A DNA stretch of 41,465 bases, from assembly GCA_902777435.1 (NCBI GenBank), contig CACYTW010000002.1, positions 1 through 41,465 of the forward strand, written 5' to 3'. This stretch comes from an uncultured Ruminococcus sp. Its GTDB lineage: Bacteria > Bacillota > Clostridia > Monoglobales > Monoglobaceae. The translations under genes and the position numbers were made by a program. Shown here piece after piece: positions 25,675 through 33,777 of this stretch. How positions within the stretch are numbered: position 1 is the stretch's first letter; each line of letters opens with the position of its first letter. The notes under the pieces were generated by a model. It searched no databases and was not told the origin of the DNA. It saw only the letters and a list, made by a program, of their open reading frames with translations.

Positions 25675-27315
25675 AAATCGCAACGTTATTGTCGTTCCCT
25701 TATCCACTACACTTTCAATGGCAATCTCTGCATCGTGATAGATTGCCCCGTGCTTTACAATGGACAAGCCAAGACCTGTTCCGCCCTCTGCCTTTGACCT
25801 GCTTTTGTCAACACGATAAAATCTTTCAAATACTCTGTTCACAGAGTCTTCAGGTATACCTATTCCCGTATCGCTTATTTCAAAAGTCACACAATCCTTA
25901 AGATTTTCAATATGTATATTAACTCTGCCATTGTCTTTGTTGTATTTTATCGCATTGTCGCATAAATTATATACCATCTCATATATAATTTGTCTTGCCC
26001 CGTTTATTACTGCGTTTTCTCCGTCAATGCTGAATTTTACATTCTTCTTGTCCGCCGCAGGCTTTAACTCATCAACAATTTCACGGGTTAATCCGTCCAA
26101 CTCTATATTCTCAAGCATAAAATAATCGCTCTTTTCATCAAGTGCAGATATTTTGATAATATCATTTACAAGAGAAATCAGCCGTTGTGCCTCCGAATAA
26201 ATTGTATTTGAAAAATCAACGACAGTATCATTGGGAACATTTCCCTCTTTCAACAGTTCCGCAAAACCCGATATTGACGTAAGGGGTGTTTTAAGTTCGT
26301 GGGAAACATTTGCAGTAAATTCACGTCTTATTGACTCTGCCTTTGCAGTTTCCGTAACATCTATAATCACCATAACCGCTCCGACGATTTTATCATTTTC
26401 TTTCACTGGATTGGCAATCAAATTGCACATTTTATCATTACATTCAAGAATTCCCATATGCTTTTTGCCATTTAGTGCAGAAGTTACTGTATCTCTGAAT
26501 TCACGTGTTCTGTTCAAGGACAAAACATTGTTATCCGTAATCTGAGAATTTAACAATTTTAACACCGCAGAATTATATGATAATATCTTCTCATCCTCAT
26601 CAATGACGATAAAGCCCTCACTCATATTCTCGGTTATTAATCTGAATTCCTCTTGATTATGCTTTGCCTCGCTGACTTGTTTGTCAATCATCTTTTTCTG
26701 ATGCAGAATTTTAAGCAATAGCGGAGATAACTCCTCGTATGTTTCAGCCTCTCCCACATTATCCAAATCAATTGAATTTATAGGCTTTATAATACTTTTA
26801 GATACCTTAGACGATAAAACCAACGACAGTATAAAGATTATAATAAATATCACAAGCATTGGCTGAGCCAGACCGAGCATAATAGTAAGCAGCGAATATT
26901 GAGTTGTGGAAATTCTCAAAACCGTTCCGTCTGTCAATCTACGGGCATAATATATGGTTTTTTCCGTAAGTGTTTTGGAATATCTCGTACTTGTGCCTGC
27001 TCCGTTTTCCAATGCGGCTATAAATTCCTCTCTGCCCGAATGATTATCCATTAAAGCAACGTCCGCCTCTGTATCTGCAAGAACGGTTCCGTCTTTGTCT
27101 ATCAGGGTAACCCTTTTGTTATTCTGCTTAAAATCAGCAAAAAACCCATTTTTGTTCTCCTCTATGGCATACTGAATATAATCAGCCTCACTTTTAAGCT
27201 CTGCCTCAAGCTGTTGTTCAAAAAAACCGTACAGCATTCCCATAATCAAAATCATACTTAAAAGCAGAACAATTATCGAAGTATAAAAAACCGAGCGAAA
27301 TATCTTACTCGTCAT
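25666..27315 (-). CDS. phoR: PhoR-type sensor histidine kinase
   Basis: A membrane sensor kinase for phosphate control, partner of the preceding regulator. Two transmembrane helices (about 8-30 and 148-170) flank an extracytoplasmic sensor domain. A PAS domain follows (about 220-325, ITENMSEGFIVIDEDEKILS). The HisKA box REFTANVSHELKTPLTSISG has the phosphorylated His339, and the ATPase domain shows NLCDNAIKYN, DTGIGIPED and GGTGLGLSIVKH. ATG 27315 lies 8 bases after GGAGG and overlaps phoP by 11 bases. It is the last gene of the pst-pho cluster; family and context both indicate PhoR. Confidence 0.88.
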   Translation of the reverse strand: MTSKIFRSVFYTSIIVLLLSMILIMGMLYGFFEQQLEAELKSEADYIQYAIEENKNGFFADFKQNNKRVTLIDKDGTVLADTEADVALMDNHSGREEFIAALENGAGTSTRYSKTLTEKTIYYARRLTDGTVLRISTTQYSLLTIMLGLAQPMLVIFIIIFILSLVLSSKVSKSIIKPINSIDLDNVGEAETYEELSPLLLKILHQKKMIDKQVSEAKHNQEEFRLITENMSEGFIVIDEDEKILSYNSAVLKLLNSQITDNNVLSLNRTREFRDTVTSALNGKKHMGILECNDKMCNLIANPVKENDKIVGAVMVIIDVTETAKAESIRREFTANVSHELKTPLTSISGFAELLKEGNVPNDTVVDFSNTIYSEAQRLISLVNDIIKISALDEKSDYFMLENIELDGLTREIVDELKPAADKKNVKFSIDGENAVINGARQIIYEMVYNLCDNAIKYNKDNGRVNIHIENLKDCVTFEISDTGIGIPEDSVNRVFERFYRVDKSRSKAEGGTGLGLSIVKHGAIYHDAEIAIESVVDKGTTITLRFKK

Positions 27316-27988
27316 ACTCGCTTCCTCCAATTTTATATCCCACGTTTTTTACAGTTTTAATCAAACTGCCTGCACTCTTCAGTTTAACACGCAGTTTTCT
27401 GATATGCACGTCTAAGGTTCTTGACTCCTCATAGTATTCGCCCCACACCTTGCCGAGCAAGGCATCACGGCTCACAACATCTCCGTTGGCCTCCAACAAA
27501 ACATTAAGCAGCATATATTCTTTGTACGAGAGATTTATTTCCTCTCCGCCAACCTTGATTATATGTTTTTTAGGATTGACATAAAGAGAGTCTATAATAT
27601 ATATCTTTTCCTTGTCATCTTTTCTGCCTGCCCGTCTCAGCACTGCCCTGACACGCGAGATTAGTTCTGTCATTCCGAAAGGCTTTGATATATAGTCATC
27701 CGCACCCATATCAAGACCTGTGACCTTATCAAATTCACTGTCTTTAGCAGTAAGCATAATAACAGGTATATTCTCTGTCCTCTTACTTTCTCTTATCTTC
27801 TTTAAAATAGACAAACCATCCTCTTGCGGTAACATTATATCAAGCATAATAAGTAACGGCTCTTCCTTCTCTATTTCTTGCCAGAATTCAAATGGTGCCG
27901 CAAAATCTTTAACTTCATATCCCTCTTTGCAGAGAGCGTAGCTAACCAGCTTTCTTATATTGTCATCATCTTCAACAAGATAAATCAC
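27305..27988 (-). CDS. phoP: PhoP/PhoB-type response regulator
   Basis: An OmpR-family regulator with an N-terminal receiver (phosphorylation site Asp50 in LIMLDIMLPQEDG, Lys in YISKPFG) and a C-terminal winged helix (about 130-225, LSYKEYMLLNVLLEANG, ESRTLDVHIRKLRVKLK, TVKNVGYKI). The start is GTG (27988) after GAGGTGA. It is coupled to phoR by an 11-base overlap and lies downstream of phoU, so it is the likely phosphate regulator that binds the repeat array before pstS. A candidate internal promoter lies just upstream. Confidence 0.88.
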   Translation of the reverse strand: MIYLVEDDDNIRKLVSYALCKEGYEVKDFAAPFEFWQEIEKEEPLLIMLDIMLPQEDGLSILKKIRESKRTENIPVIMLTAKDSEFDKVTGLDMGADDYISKPFGMTELISRVRAVLRRAGRKDDKEKIYIIDSLYVNPKKHIIKVGGEEINLSYKEYMLLNVLLEANGDVVSRDALLGKVWGEYYEESRTLDVHIRKLRVKLKSAGSLIKTVKNVGYKIGGSEYDE

Positions 27989-28021
27989 CGCAACTCACCT
28001 CTCATATTCCTATCTTATAAT

Positions 28022-28049
28022 AATTATATCACTAAATCAAATTTCTTCA
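28022..28049 (-). promoter_or_regulatory. Candidate internal promoter for phoPR
   Basis: On the minus strand TTGAAG (28049-28044), a 16-bp spacer and TATAAT (28027-28022). It would allow phoPR transcription independent of the pst promoter. Confidence 0.4.
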
Positions 28050-28057
28050 ATAGCAAA

Positions 28058-28702
28058 TTATAAAGATTTATGAGAACCTGTTATGGAATATATTACCCAT
28101 TCGGCAATATTTTCTGCGTGGTCGCCTATTCTCTCAAAGTATTTTGCAATCATCAGCAAATCAATTAATGCTTCAGGAGCATCAGAGCTGTTTCTCACAC
28201 CTGAAATCAATTCATTTTTAACCTTTTCAAAAAGGTCATCAACAACATTGTCATATTGTATAACCGAACGTGCAAGCTCCAGGTCTTTTTTCACAAATGA
28301 GTCTACGCTGTCGGTAACCATCTTAATTGTGGCTCTTGCCATATCCGCAATATGAATATTTTTGCTAAGTTCTAAATTATTAACAAAGCAAGCAATCTCA
28401 GAAATATCCGCCGCCTGGTCGCCTATTCTCTCCATATCCGAAATCATTTTAAGCGCCGACGAAATCGTTCTCAAATCGTGTGCCACGGGTTGTTGCTGAA
28501 GTAACAGCTTCATACAAATATTTTCAATATCTCTTTCCTTTTGGTCAATTTCTCTGTCCGCTTGAATAACATCTTCTTTTAAATTCACATCGCCATCAAT
28601 CAGATATTTGGCTGCCTTGGATATAACCTCTTCACACAACGAACCCATAATTATCAGTTCATTATTCAAATCATTCAACTGTCTGTCAAAACGGTTTCTC
28701 AT
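28058..28702 (-). CDS. phoU: Phosphate-signalling protein PhoU
   Basis: PhoU links the Pst transporter to the PhoR kinase, keeping the Pho response off when phosphate is sufficient. The 214-aa all-helical protein has the two PhoU repeats, each with a metal-binding ExxxD pattern: ISDMERIGDQAADISEIA and MIAKYFERIGDHAENIAEW. Length is typical. Its ATG shares one base with the pstB stop codon, so it is tightly coupled. Confidence 0.95.
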   Translation of the reverse strand: MRNRFDRQLNDLNNELIIMGSLCEEVISKAAKYLIDGDVNLKEDVIQADREIDQKERDIENICMKLLLQQQPVAHDLRTISSALKMISDMERIGDQAADISEIACFVNNLELSKNIHIADMARATIKMVTDSVDSFVKKDLELARSVIQYDNVVDDLFEKVKNELISGVRNSSDAPEALIDLLMIAKYFERIGDHAENIAEWVIYSITGSHKSL

Positions 28703-29454
28703 TATCCAAACCTCCCTGTTATATAATCCTCTGTGCGTTTATCAACGGGGTTAGAAAACATTTTTTCGGTATTACCATATTCCACAATTTCTCCCAACAA
28801 AAAGAACGCCGTCATATCCGCAACACGAACAGCCTGCTGCATATTATGTGTTACCATAATTATGGTATACTTCTCTCTCAGTTCTACCGCTAAGTCCTCG
28901 ATTTTTGAAGTGGAAATCGGGTCAAGCGCAGATGTAGGCTCATCCATCAGCAATATCTCAGGCTCAACCGCAAGAGCGCGTGCAATACAAAGTCTTTGCT
29001 GTTGACCGCCGCTCATAGATAGCGCACTCTTTTTCAGTCTGTCCTTGCACTCGTCCCAGATTGCCGCCTGTTTAAGTGACCTTTCCACTATCTCATCAAG
29101 TTTGACCTTTGACTTTATTCCGTGTATTCTCGGACCATATGCAATGTTGTCGTATATGCTCATAGGGAATGGGTTTGGCTTTTGAAATACCATTCCCACA
29201 CGCTTTCTCAAGTCTGTTACGTCTATGTCTTTGTATATATCTGTGCCGTCTAATGTAATCTTGCCCGTAACTCTGCAACCCTCAACCAAGTCATTCATAC
29301 GATTTAAAGTCTTTAAGAATGTAGACTTTCCGCATCCTGACGGACCTATAAGAGCAGTAATTTTATTTGATTGAACAGAAATATTAATGTCCTTAAGTGC
29401 GTGATTTGTGTCATAATATAAATCTAAATGCTCTGTTTTTATGGTTTCCTTCAT
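28702..29454 (-). CDS. pstB: Phosphate ABC transporter ATP-binding protein
   Basis: The ATPase of the high-affinity phosphate importer PstSCAB. Walker [11 protein letters not shown]-loop [22 protein letters not shown] signature [17 protein letters not shown], Walker [14 protein letters not shown] and the H-loop [12 protein letters not shown] are intact. The start is ATG 29454, eight bases after GGAGGAG and sharing one base with the pstA stop. The product is 250 aa, standard for PstB. Confidence 0.97.
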   Translation of the reverse strand: MKETIKTEHLDLYYDTNHALKDINISVQSNKITALIGPSGCGKSTFLKTLNRMNDLVEGCRVTGKITLDGTDIYKDIDVTDLRKRVGMVFQKPNPFPMSIYDNIAYGPRIHGIKSKVKLDEIVERSLKQAAIWDECKDRLKKSALSMSGGQQQRLCIARALAVEPEILLMDEPTSALDPISTSKIEDLAVELREKYTIIMVTHNMQQAVRVADMTAFFLLGEIVEYGNTEKMFSNPVDKRTEDYITGRFG

Positions 29455-30320
29455 CACTTTTGCTCCTCCTTTTTCAAACATTTAGCGGTGATTTTTGCCG
29501 CCATATTTATCACAAAGGTCAATATCAAAAGAATTGCCGCAATGGCAAAGGCTATATCAAATTCACCTCTCTCCTTGGCGTACATATACAAAGCCACAGT
29601 AAGAGTAGAACCCGCCTGATTTGGCATAGGTGCATCAAGTATTCCTATAAGCTCATTTGCCATACCTGCGGTAAATAACAACGCCGCACTCTCGCCGACA
29701 ATTCTGCCGATAGACAGAATACAGCCTGTGACAATTCCGTCTATTGAAGATGGCAGTACGACTGTTCTTATCATTCTCCATTTTCCGCTTCCGAGGGCAA
29801 GAGAGCCTTCTCTGTAACTGTCAGGAACAGTTTTAAGACTCTCCTGAACGGTTCGTATGATAGTCGGCAGTGTCATAATCACAAGTGTCAACGCACCTGC
29901 TACCAGGCTTGTTCCCAATGAAAAGAATTGAACAAAAATCAACATACCCACAAGTCCGTAAATAATCGAAGGTATACCTGCAAGTGTTTCTGTTGCCACC
30001 TCTATTGCCCGAACAAGTTTTTTATTTTTTGCATATTCGTTCAGGTATACAGCCGCTCCCACACCGATTGGCAAAACCACCAACAGTGTCATTATAACTA
30101 TGTATAATGTATTTAATATATTGGGAAGTATACCGATTGTTTCCCTTACAAGGCTGGGTTTGGTGCTGATCAGCTTAAAGCTGATATTGCCTAATCCCCT
30201 GTACAATATATAGCCAATCAAACCTACAAGGAACAGAACAATAATTGCCGCAGAGAAATACATACACAGCTTTAAAATAAAATCCTTGAATTTCCTTTTA
30301 CATTTTACTTTATGTTTCAC
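29454..30320 (-). CDS. pstA: Phosphate ABC transporter permease PstA
   Basis: An inner-membrane permease of the phosphate importer, 288 aa with six predicted helices. The binding-protein-dependent transport signature is present ([76 protein letters not shown]). It lies four bases after pstC and overlaps pstB by one. Confidence 0.95.
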   Translation of the reverse strand: MKHKVKCKRKFKDFILKLCMYFSAAIIVLFLVGLIGYILYRGLGNISFKLISTKPSLVRETIGILPNILNTLYIVIMTLLVVLPIGVGAAVYLNEYAKNKKLVRAIEVATETLAGIPSIIYGLVGMLIFVQFFSLGTSLVAGALTLVIMTLPTIIRTVQESLKTVPDSYREGSLALGSGKWRMIRTVVLPSSIDGIVTGCILSIGRIVGESAALLFTAGMANELIGILDAPMPNQAGSTLTVALYMYAKERGEFDIAFAIAAILLILTFVINMAAKITAKCLKKEEQK

Positions 30321-30324
30321 ATTT

Positions 30325-31194
30325 CTACCTCTTTTTCTCTTTTATACCAAAATTGAGTATAAGGTTAATAATAAGTATAAAGATAAACAGCACAAGAGCT
30401 ATTGAAAAAAGTGCATCTCTATGAAGCCCCGACGAATACGACATTTCAGATGCCACTGCTGTTGTCAAAAATCTTACACTGCCGAATAATTTAGGCATAT
30501 TTGATGCGTTTCCCGATACCATCATAACCGCCATCGCTTCGCCTATTGCTCTGCCTATACCAAGTACGACAGATGTCATAATTCCGCTTTTGGCGGCAGG
30601 AACAACTATTTTGAAAGTCGTTTCCGTCTTTGTTGCCCCAAGTGCCAGCGAACCTTCCTCATACTCTTTGGGAACGGCTTTTATTGCTGTTTCGGACACA
30701 CTTATTACCGACGGCAAAATCATAATTGACAATACAATTATTGCAGAGAATAGGTTTGCTCCGTCAGGAATATTAAAAATCTCTCTGACAAACGGAACAA
30801 TCACTATCATTCCCACAAGTCCATAAACAACAGATGGTATTCCTGCGAGAAGTTCAACTGCTGATTTCAATGCTGTTCCGCATTTTTTCGGTGCCGCCTT
30901 TGCTATGTATATTGCCGACAGAACTCCAATCGGTACGCCTATTATTATAGCTCCTAATGTTCCGAAAACCGACGTTGATATAAAAGGCAGTATTCCGTAC
31001 ATTGGCTCTGCGGCGGTAGGCTTCCAAACCTCGCCGCAGATAAACTTGACAAAACATATTTCCTTTATGGCAGGTATTCCCGAAACAAGCAAAAAGGCTG
31101 TGATTATAATGACAAAAGCAAGTGCCGCAATACCGCAAACCATAAAAAACGTATTCATCAGCTTTTCTATTACTTTCAGCCTTGATTTCCTCAT
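30325..31194 (-). CDS. pstC: Phosphate ABC transporter permease PstC
   Basis: The second permease of the phosphate importer, 289 aa with six predicted helices. Family segments include KSAVELLAGIPSVVYGLVGM, IMILPSVISVSETAIKAVPK, YEEGSLALGATKTETTFKIV and GIGRAIGEAMAVMMVSGNA. It stands 15 bases after pstS in the pstSCAB order. Confidence 0.95.
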   Translation of the reverse strand: MRKSRLKVIEKLMNTFFMVCGIAALAFVIIITAFLLVSGIPAIKEICFVKFICGEVWKPTAAEPMYGILPFISTSVFGTLGAIIIGVPIGVLSAIYIAKAAPKKCGTALKSAVELLAGIPSVVYGLVGMIVIVPFVREIFNIPDGANLFSAIIVLSIMILPSVISVSETAIKAVPKEYEEGSLALGATKTETTFKIVVPAAKSGIMTSVVLGIGRAIGEAMAVMMVSGNASNMPKLFGSVRFLTTAVASEMSYSSGLHRDALFSIALVLFIFILIINLILNFGIKEKKR

Positions 31195-31209
31195 ATTTCT
31201 TCCCTCAAC

Positions 31210-32046
31210 TTATCTTACAACAGGGATTGCTCCTGCCTTTTCGATTAATTCGTCTGCCGCACTGCTTGTGGCAAATTCAAAAAAGTCTTTTGCCGCACTG
31301 CTCAGCTCACTGCCTGTTTTTGTTACAAGCACAAAGTTTCTCTGAATTTTATAACTTCCGTTTTGGATTGTTTCCTTTGAAGGCGAAACATTATCTACCT
31401 TTATCATCTTAACGCTGTCCTTAACAGATGCCAATGAGGCATAGCCAATGGCATTCGGATTGCTTGATACTGTCTGAATTACATCACCCGTTGAGGTTAG
31501 CTCCTGTGTATACTTGCACTTATCTGTTGTCTTTGTGATAGACTCAAAACCATCTCTTGTGCCTGATGCAGCCTCTCTGCCTATCAATACAATTGCCTGA
31601 TCGTCGCCGCCGACTTCCTTCCAATTACTAATCTCACCTGTGTAAATCTTGGCAATCTGTTCTACACTTAAATTTTCAATTGGGTTTTCGTTGTTCACTA
31701 TAACAGCTATACCATCAATTGCAACAACTGTACCTGTCAGATTAGCCTTTTCCTCGTCCTTTAAATCTCTGCTGGACAGACCTATGTCACATCTGCCCTC
31801 TGATACTGCCTGTATTCCTGCACCTGAACCCGTTGGATTGTATGTAACCTTTGTGTCCTTCTTTTCTTCCATATAGGCTTCGCTTAAATAGCCTATAACT
31901 TTCTCCATTGATGTTGAACCATCAGTTGATACTGTGCTTTGCTGCGGTGTGGTTTCTGTGACTTGCGAACTCTGTTGCTCGGAACAGCCAACCAACACAC
32001 CTAAAATTAAACTTACTGTTAAAATAACTCCTGCGATTTTTTTCAT
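31210..32046 (-). CDS. pstS: Phosphate-binding lipoprotein PstS
   Basis: The extracellular phosphate receptor of PstSCAB. A lipoprotein signal (KKIAGVILTVSLILGVLVGC, lipobox LVGC) is followed by the periplasmic-binding fold. Phosphate-site motifs are STDGSTSMEKVIGYL, NPTGSGAGIQAVSEGRCDIG and IGREAASGTRDGFE. ATG 32046 lies 9 bases after AAGGAGAG. It is the first gene of the operon, directly behind the PhoP-box-like array. Confidence 0.95.
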   Translation of the reverse strand: MKKIAGVILTVSLILGVLVGCSEQQSSQVTETTPQQSTVSTDGSTSMEKVIGYLSEAYMEEKKDTKVTYNPTGSGAGIQAVSEGRCDIGLSSRDLKDEEKANLTGTVVAIDGIAVIVNNENPIENLSVEQIAKIYTGEISNWKEVGGDDQAIVLIGREAASGTRDGFESITKTTDKCKYTQELTSTGDVIQTVSSNPNAIGYASLASVKDSVKMIKVDNVSPSKETIQNGSYKIQRNFVLVTKTGSELSSAAKDFFEFATSSAADELIEKAGAIPVVR

Positions 32047-32084
32047 TAAAATCACTCTCCTTAATAAATATTTTGTTTTTTTAC

Positions 32085-32140
32085 AGTATAATATTTGTTA
32101 TGTTAATTCCAAAAGCAAAGTTATGTAAATTGTATGTAAA
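32085..32140 (-). promoter_or_regulatory. Pho promoter: PhoP-box-like direct repeats and -10 box
   Basis: Read on the minus strand: TTTACA (32140-32135), TTTACA (32129-32124) and TTGCTT (32118-32113) recur every 11 bases, then TTAACA (32106-32101) after 12, then TATACT (32090-32085). This resembles the PhoP boxes of Bacillus (TTAACA-like repeats at 11-bp spacing). No good -35 box stands at 17 bp, as expected for an activator-dependent promoter. Confidence 0.7.
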
Positions 32141-32144
32141 CATA

Positions 32145-32176
32145 CAAAAAAACAGTATGCAAAAACGCATACTGTT
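32145..32176 (-). terminator. Terminator of the PurF-like gene
   Basis: On the minus strand AACAGTATGC (32176-32167) and GCATACTGTT (32160-32151) form a 10-bp stem with a GTTTTT loop, followed by a U7 run. It keeps transcripts from entering the pst promoter. Confidence 0.85.
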
Positions 32177-32197
32177 CTTTGTCGTAATATTCTATTC

Positions 32198-33622
32198 TTA
32201 TTCTTTGCCGTCCCAGCAATATGTGCAAAGCTTGCACTTATCCATACCTATTGCCTCGATTATGCCGTCTAAGGTCTGGAATTCCAATGATGCAAAGTTA
32301 AATCTTTCACAGATTGCTTTTCTCAAAGCTTTTCCTCTCTCAGTATCAGGCTTGCTGTATTCTTCAATATGGTTAAGTCCCTCTTCGCCCTCTAAGTCAA
32401 CGATTACCCTTCTTGTAATCAAGTCCATTTCACTTGTGGAACTTGAAAAGTTCAAGTATTTACAGCTATACATAATAGGCGGACAAGCAGAGCGCATATG
32501 AACCGCCTTGGCTCCGTTTTCATATAAAAACTCTACTGTTTCTTTAAGCTGAGTTCCTCTTACGATAGAGTCGTCAACAAAGAGCAGGTTCTTATCCTTA
32601 ATAAGCTCGTGAACGGGTATCTGCTTCATTTTAGCAATCTGATTACGTTCCTTTTGCTTTGTGGGCATAAAGCTTCTCGCCCAGGTCGGAGTGTATTTTA
32701 TAAACGGTCTTGCAAATGGTACGCCCGACTGATTTGCATATCCTATTGCGTGGGGAGTACCTGAGTCAGGAACACCTCCCACATAGTCCAAGTCTTTGAC
32801 ATTATCCGCCTTTTTATCGTTTTCAGCCATTATCATTCCGTTTCTGTAACGCATAGCCTCAACTGTTACACCCTCATAGGTTGAGGTAGGATATCCGTAA
32901 TAACTCCAAAGAAATGAACATATACGCATTTCTTCGCCTTTGGGCTGTAATTGCTTAGTGCCATCAGCCGTAATTTCAACAATTTCGGCAGGTCCAAGCT
33001 CGTACTCCAAATCATAGCCCAACTTCTGACACGCAAAAGATTCAAAAGATACACAATAGCCGTTTTCGTTTTTACCAATCAAGATAGGCAATCTGCCATA
33101 CTTATCACGTGCCGCAACAATTGCACCATCGTCCTTCAAAATCAAAATAGAGGCTGTGCCGTCTATCTTATCCTGGACAAACTTTATTCCGTCTGCAAAG
33201 TTGTCCTTTTGGCTGAGCAATGCCGACACGAGTTCGGCTGAATTAATATTTCCGCCTGTTCTTGCATCAAAGTGACCGCCTACATCGGTCAAATACTCGT
33301 CAATCAGCTCATCCGCATTATTTATAATGCCGATAATACAAATCGCATAAGAACCCAAGCGTGAACGTATAAGCAACGGCTGTGGGTCGTAGTCGCTTAT
33401 GCAGCCTATTGCAGAGGTGCCTGACATTTCCTCAAATATATTTTCAAACTTTGTTCTGAACGGAGAATTCTCTATTTTATGAATTTTCCTCTGTAAGCCG
33501 ATTTCTTTATTATATGCCGCCATTCCTCCTCGCCTTGTTCCCAGGTGAGAATGATAGTCTGTTCCAAAAAAAGCATCAGATACTGCATCTGTCTTGCTTA
33601 CTACGCCGAAAAATCCTCCCAT
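32198..33622 (-). CDS. PurF-like amidophosphoribosyltransferase paralogue without glutaminase site
   Basis: The fold is that of PurF: an N-terminal Ntn-type domain (about 1-225) and a C-terminal phosphoribosyltransferase domain with the PRPP loop LLFVDDSIVRGTQLKE (about 346-361). Four Fe-S ligand cysteines (Cys235, Cys387, Cys466, Cys469) line up with those of Bacillus PurF. The glutaminase site is gone: the catalytic N-terminal Cys is Gly (MGGFFGVV), HVRYST is CISDYD, and the oxyanion NG of HNG is replaced (IIGIINNADE). It may use ammonia, or PRPP may be a ligand only. Start 33622 gives 474 aa and a 70-nt leader; it stands alone between its own promoter and terminator. Confidence 0.8.
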   Translation of the reverse strand: MGGFFGVVSKTDAVSDAFFGTDYHSHLGTRRGGMAAYNKEIGLQRKIHKIENSPFRTKFENIFEEMSGTSAIGCISDYDPQPLLIRSRLGSYAICIIGIINNADELIDEYLTDVGGHFDARTGGNINSAELVSALLSQKDNFADGIKFVQDKIDGTASILILKDDGAIVAARDKYGRLPILIGKNENGYCVSFESFACQKLGYDLEYELGPAEIVEITADGTKQLQPKGEEMRICSFLWSYYGYPTSTYEGVTVEAMRYRNGMIMAENDKKADNVKDLDYVGGVPDSGTPHAIGYANQSGVPFARPFIKYTPTWARSFMPTKQKERNQIAKMKQIPVHELIKDKNLLFVDDSIVRGTQLKETVEFLYENGAKAVHMRSACPPIMYSCKYLNFSSSTSEMDLITRRVIVDLEGEEGLNHIEEYSKPDTERGKALRKAICERFNFASLEFQTLDGIIEAIGMDKCKLCTYCWDGKE

Positions 33623-33699
33623 TACAATCATACCTTTCTGACTTATTTGAAATAAAACCCGTGCAACAACACAAGCCTGTTTTGTGTCCAACGTGACTA

Positions 33700-33728
33700 A
33701 TTATATCACTGTTTATACCGCTTGTCAA
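33700..33728 (-). promoter_or_regulatory. Consensus sigma-A promoter for the PurF-like gene
   Basis: On the minus strand a perfect TTGACA (33728-33723) and a perfect TATAAT (33705-33700) are separated by 17 bp. This predicts strong, constitutive transcription, starting near 33693. Confidence 0.85.
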
Positions 33729-33777
33729 ATTATATTTCTTTCAAATCAGATATGACAGACTACTATTTTATATTATA

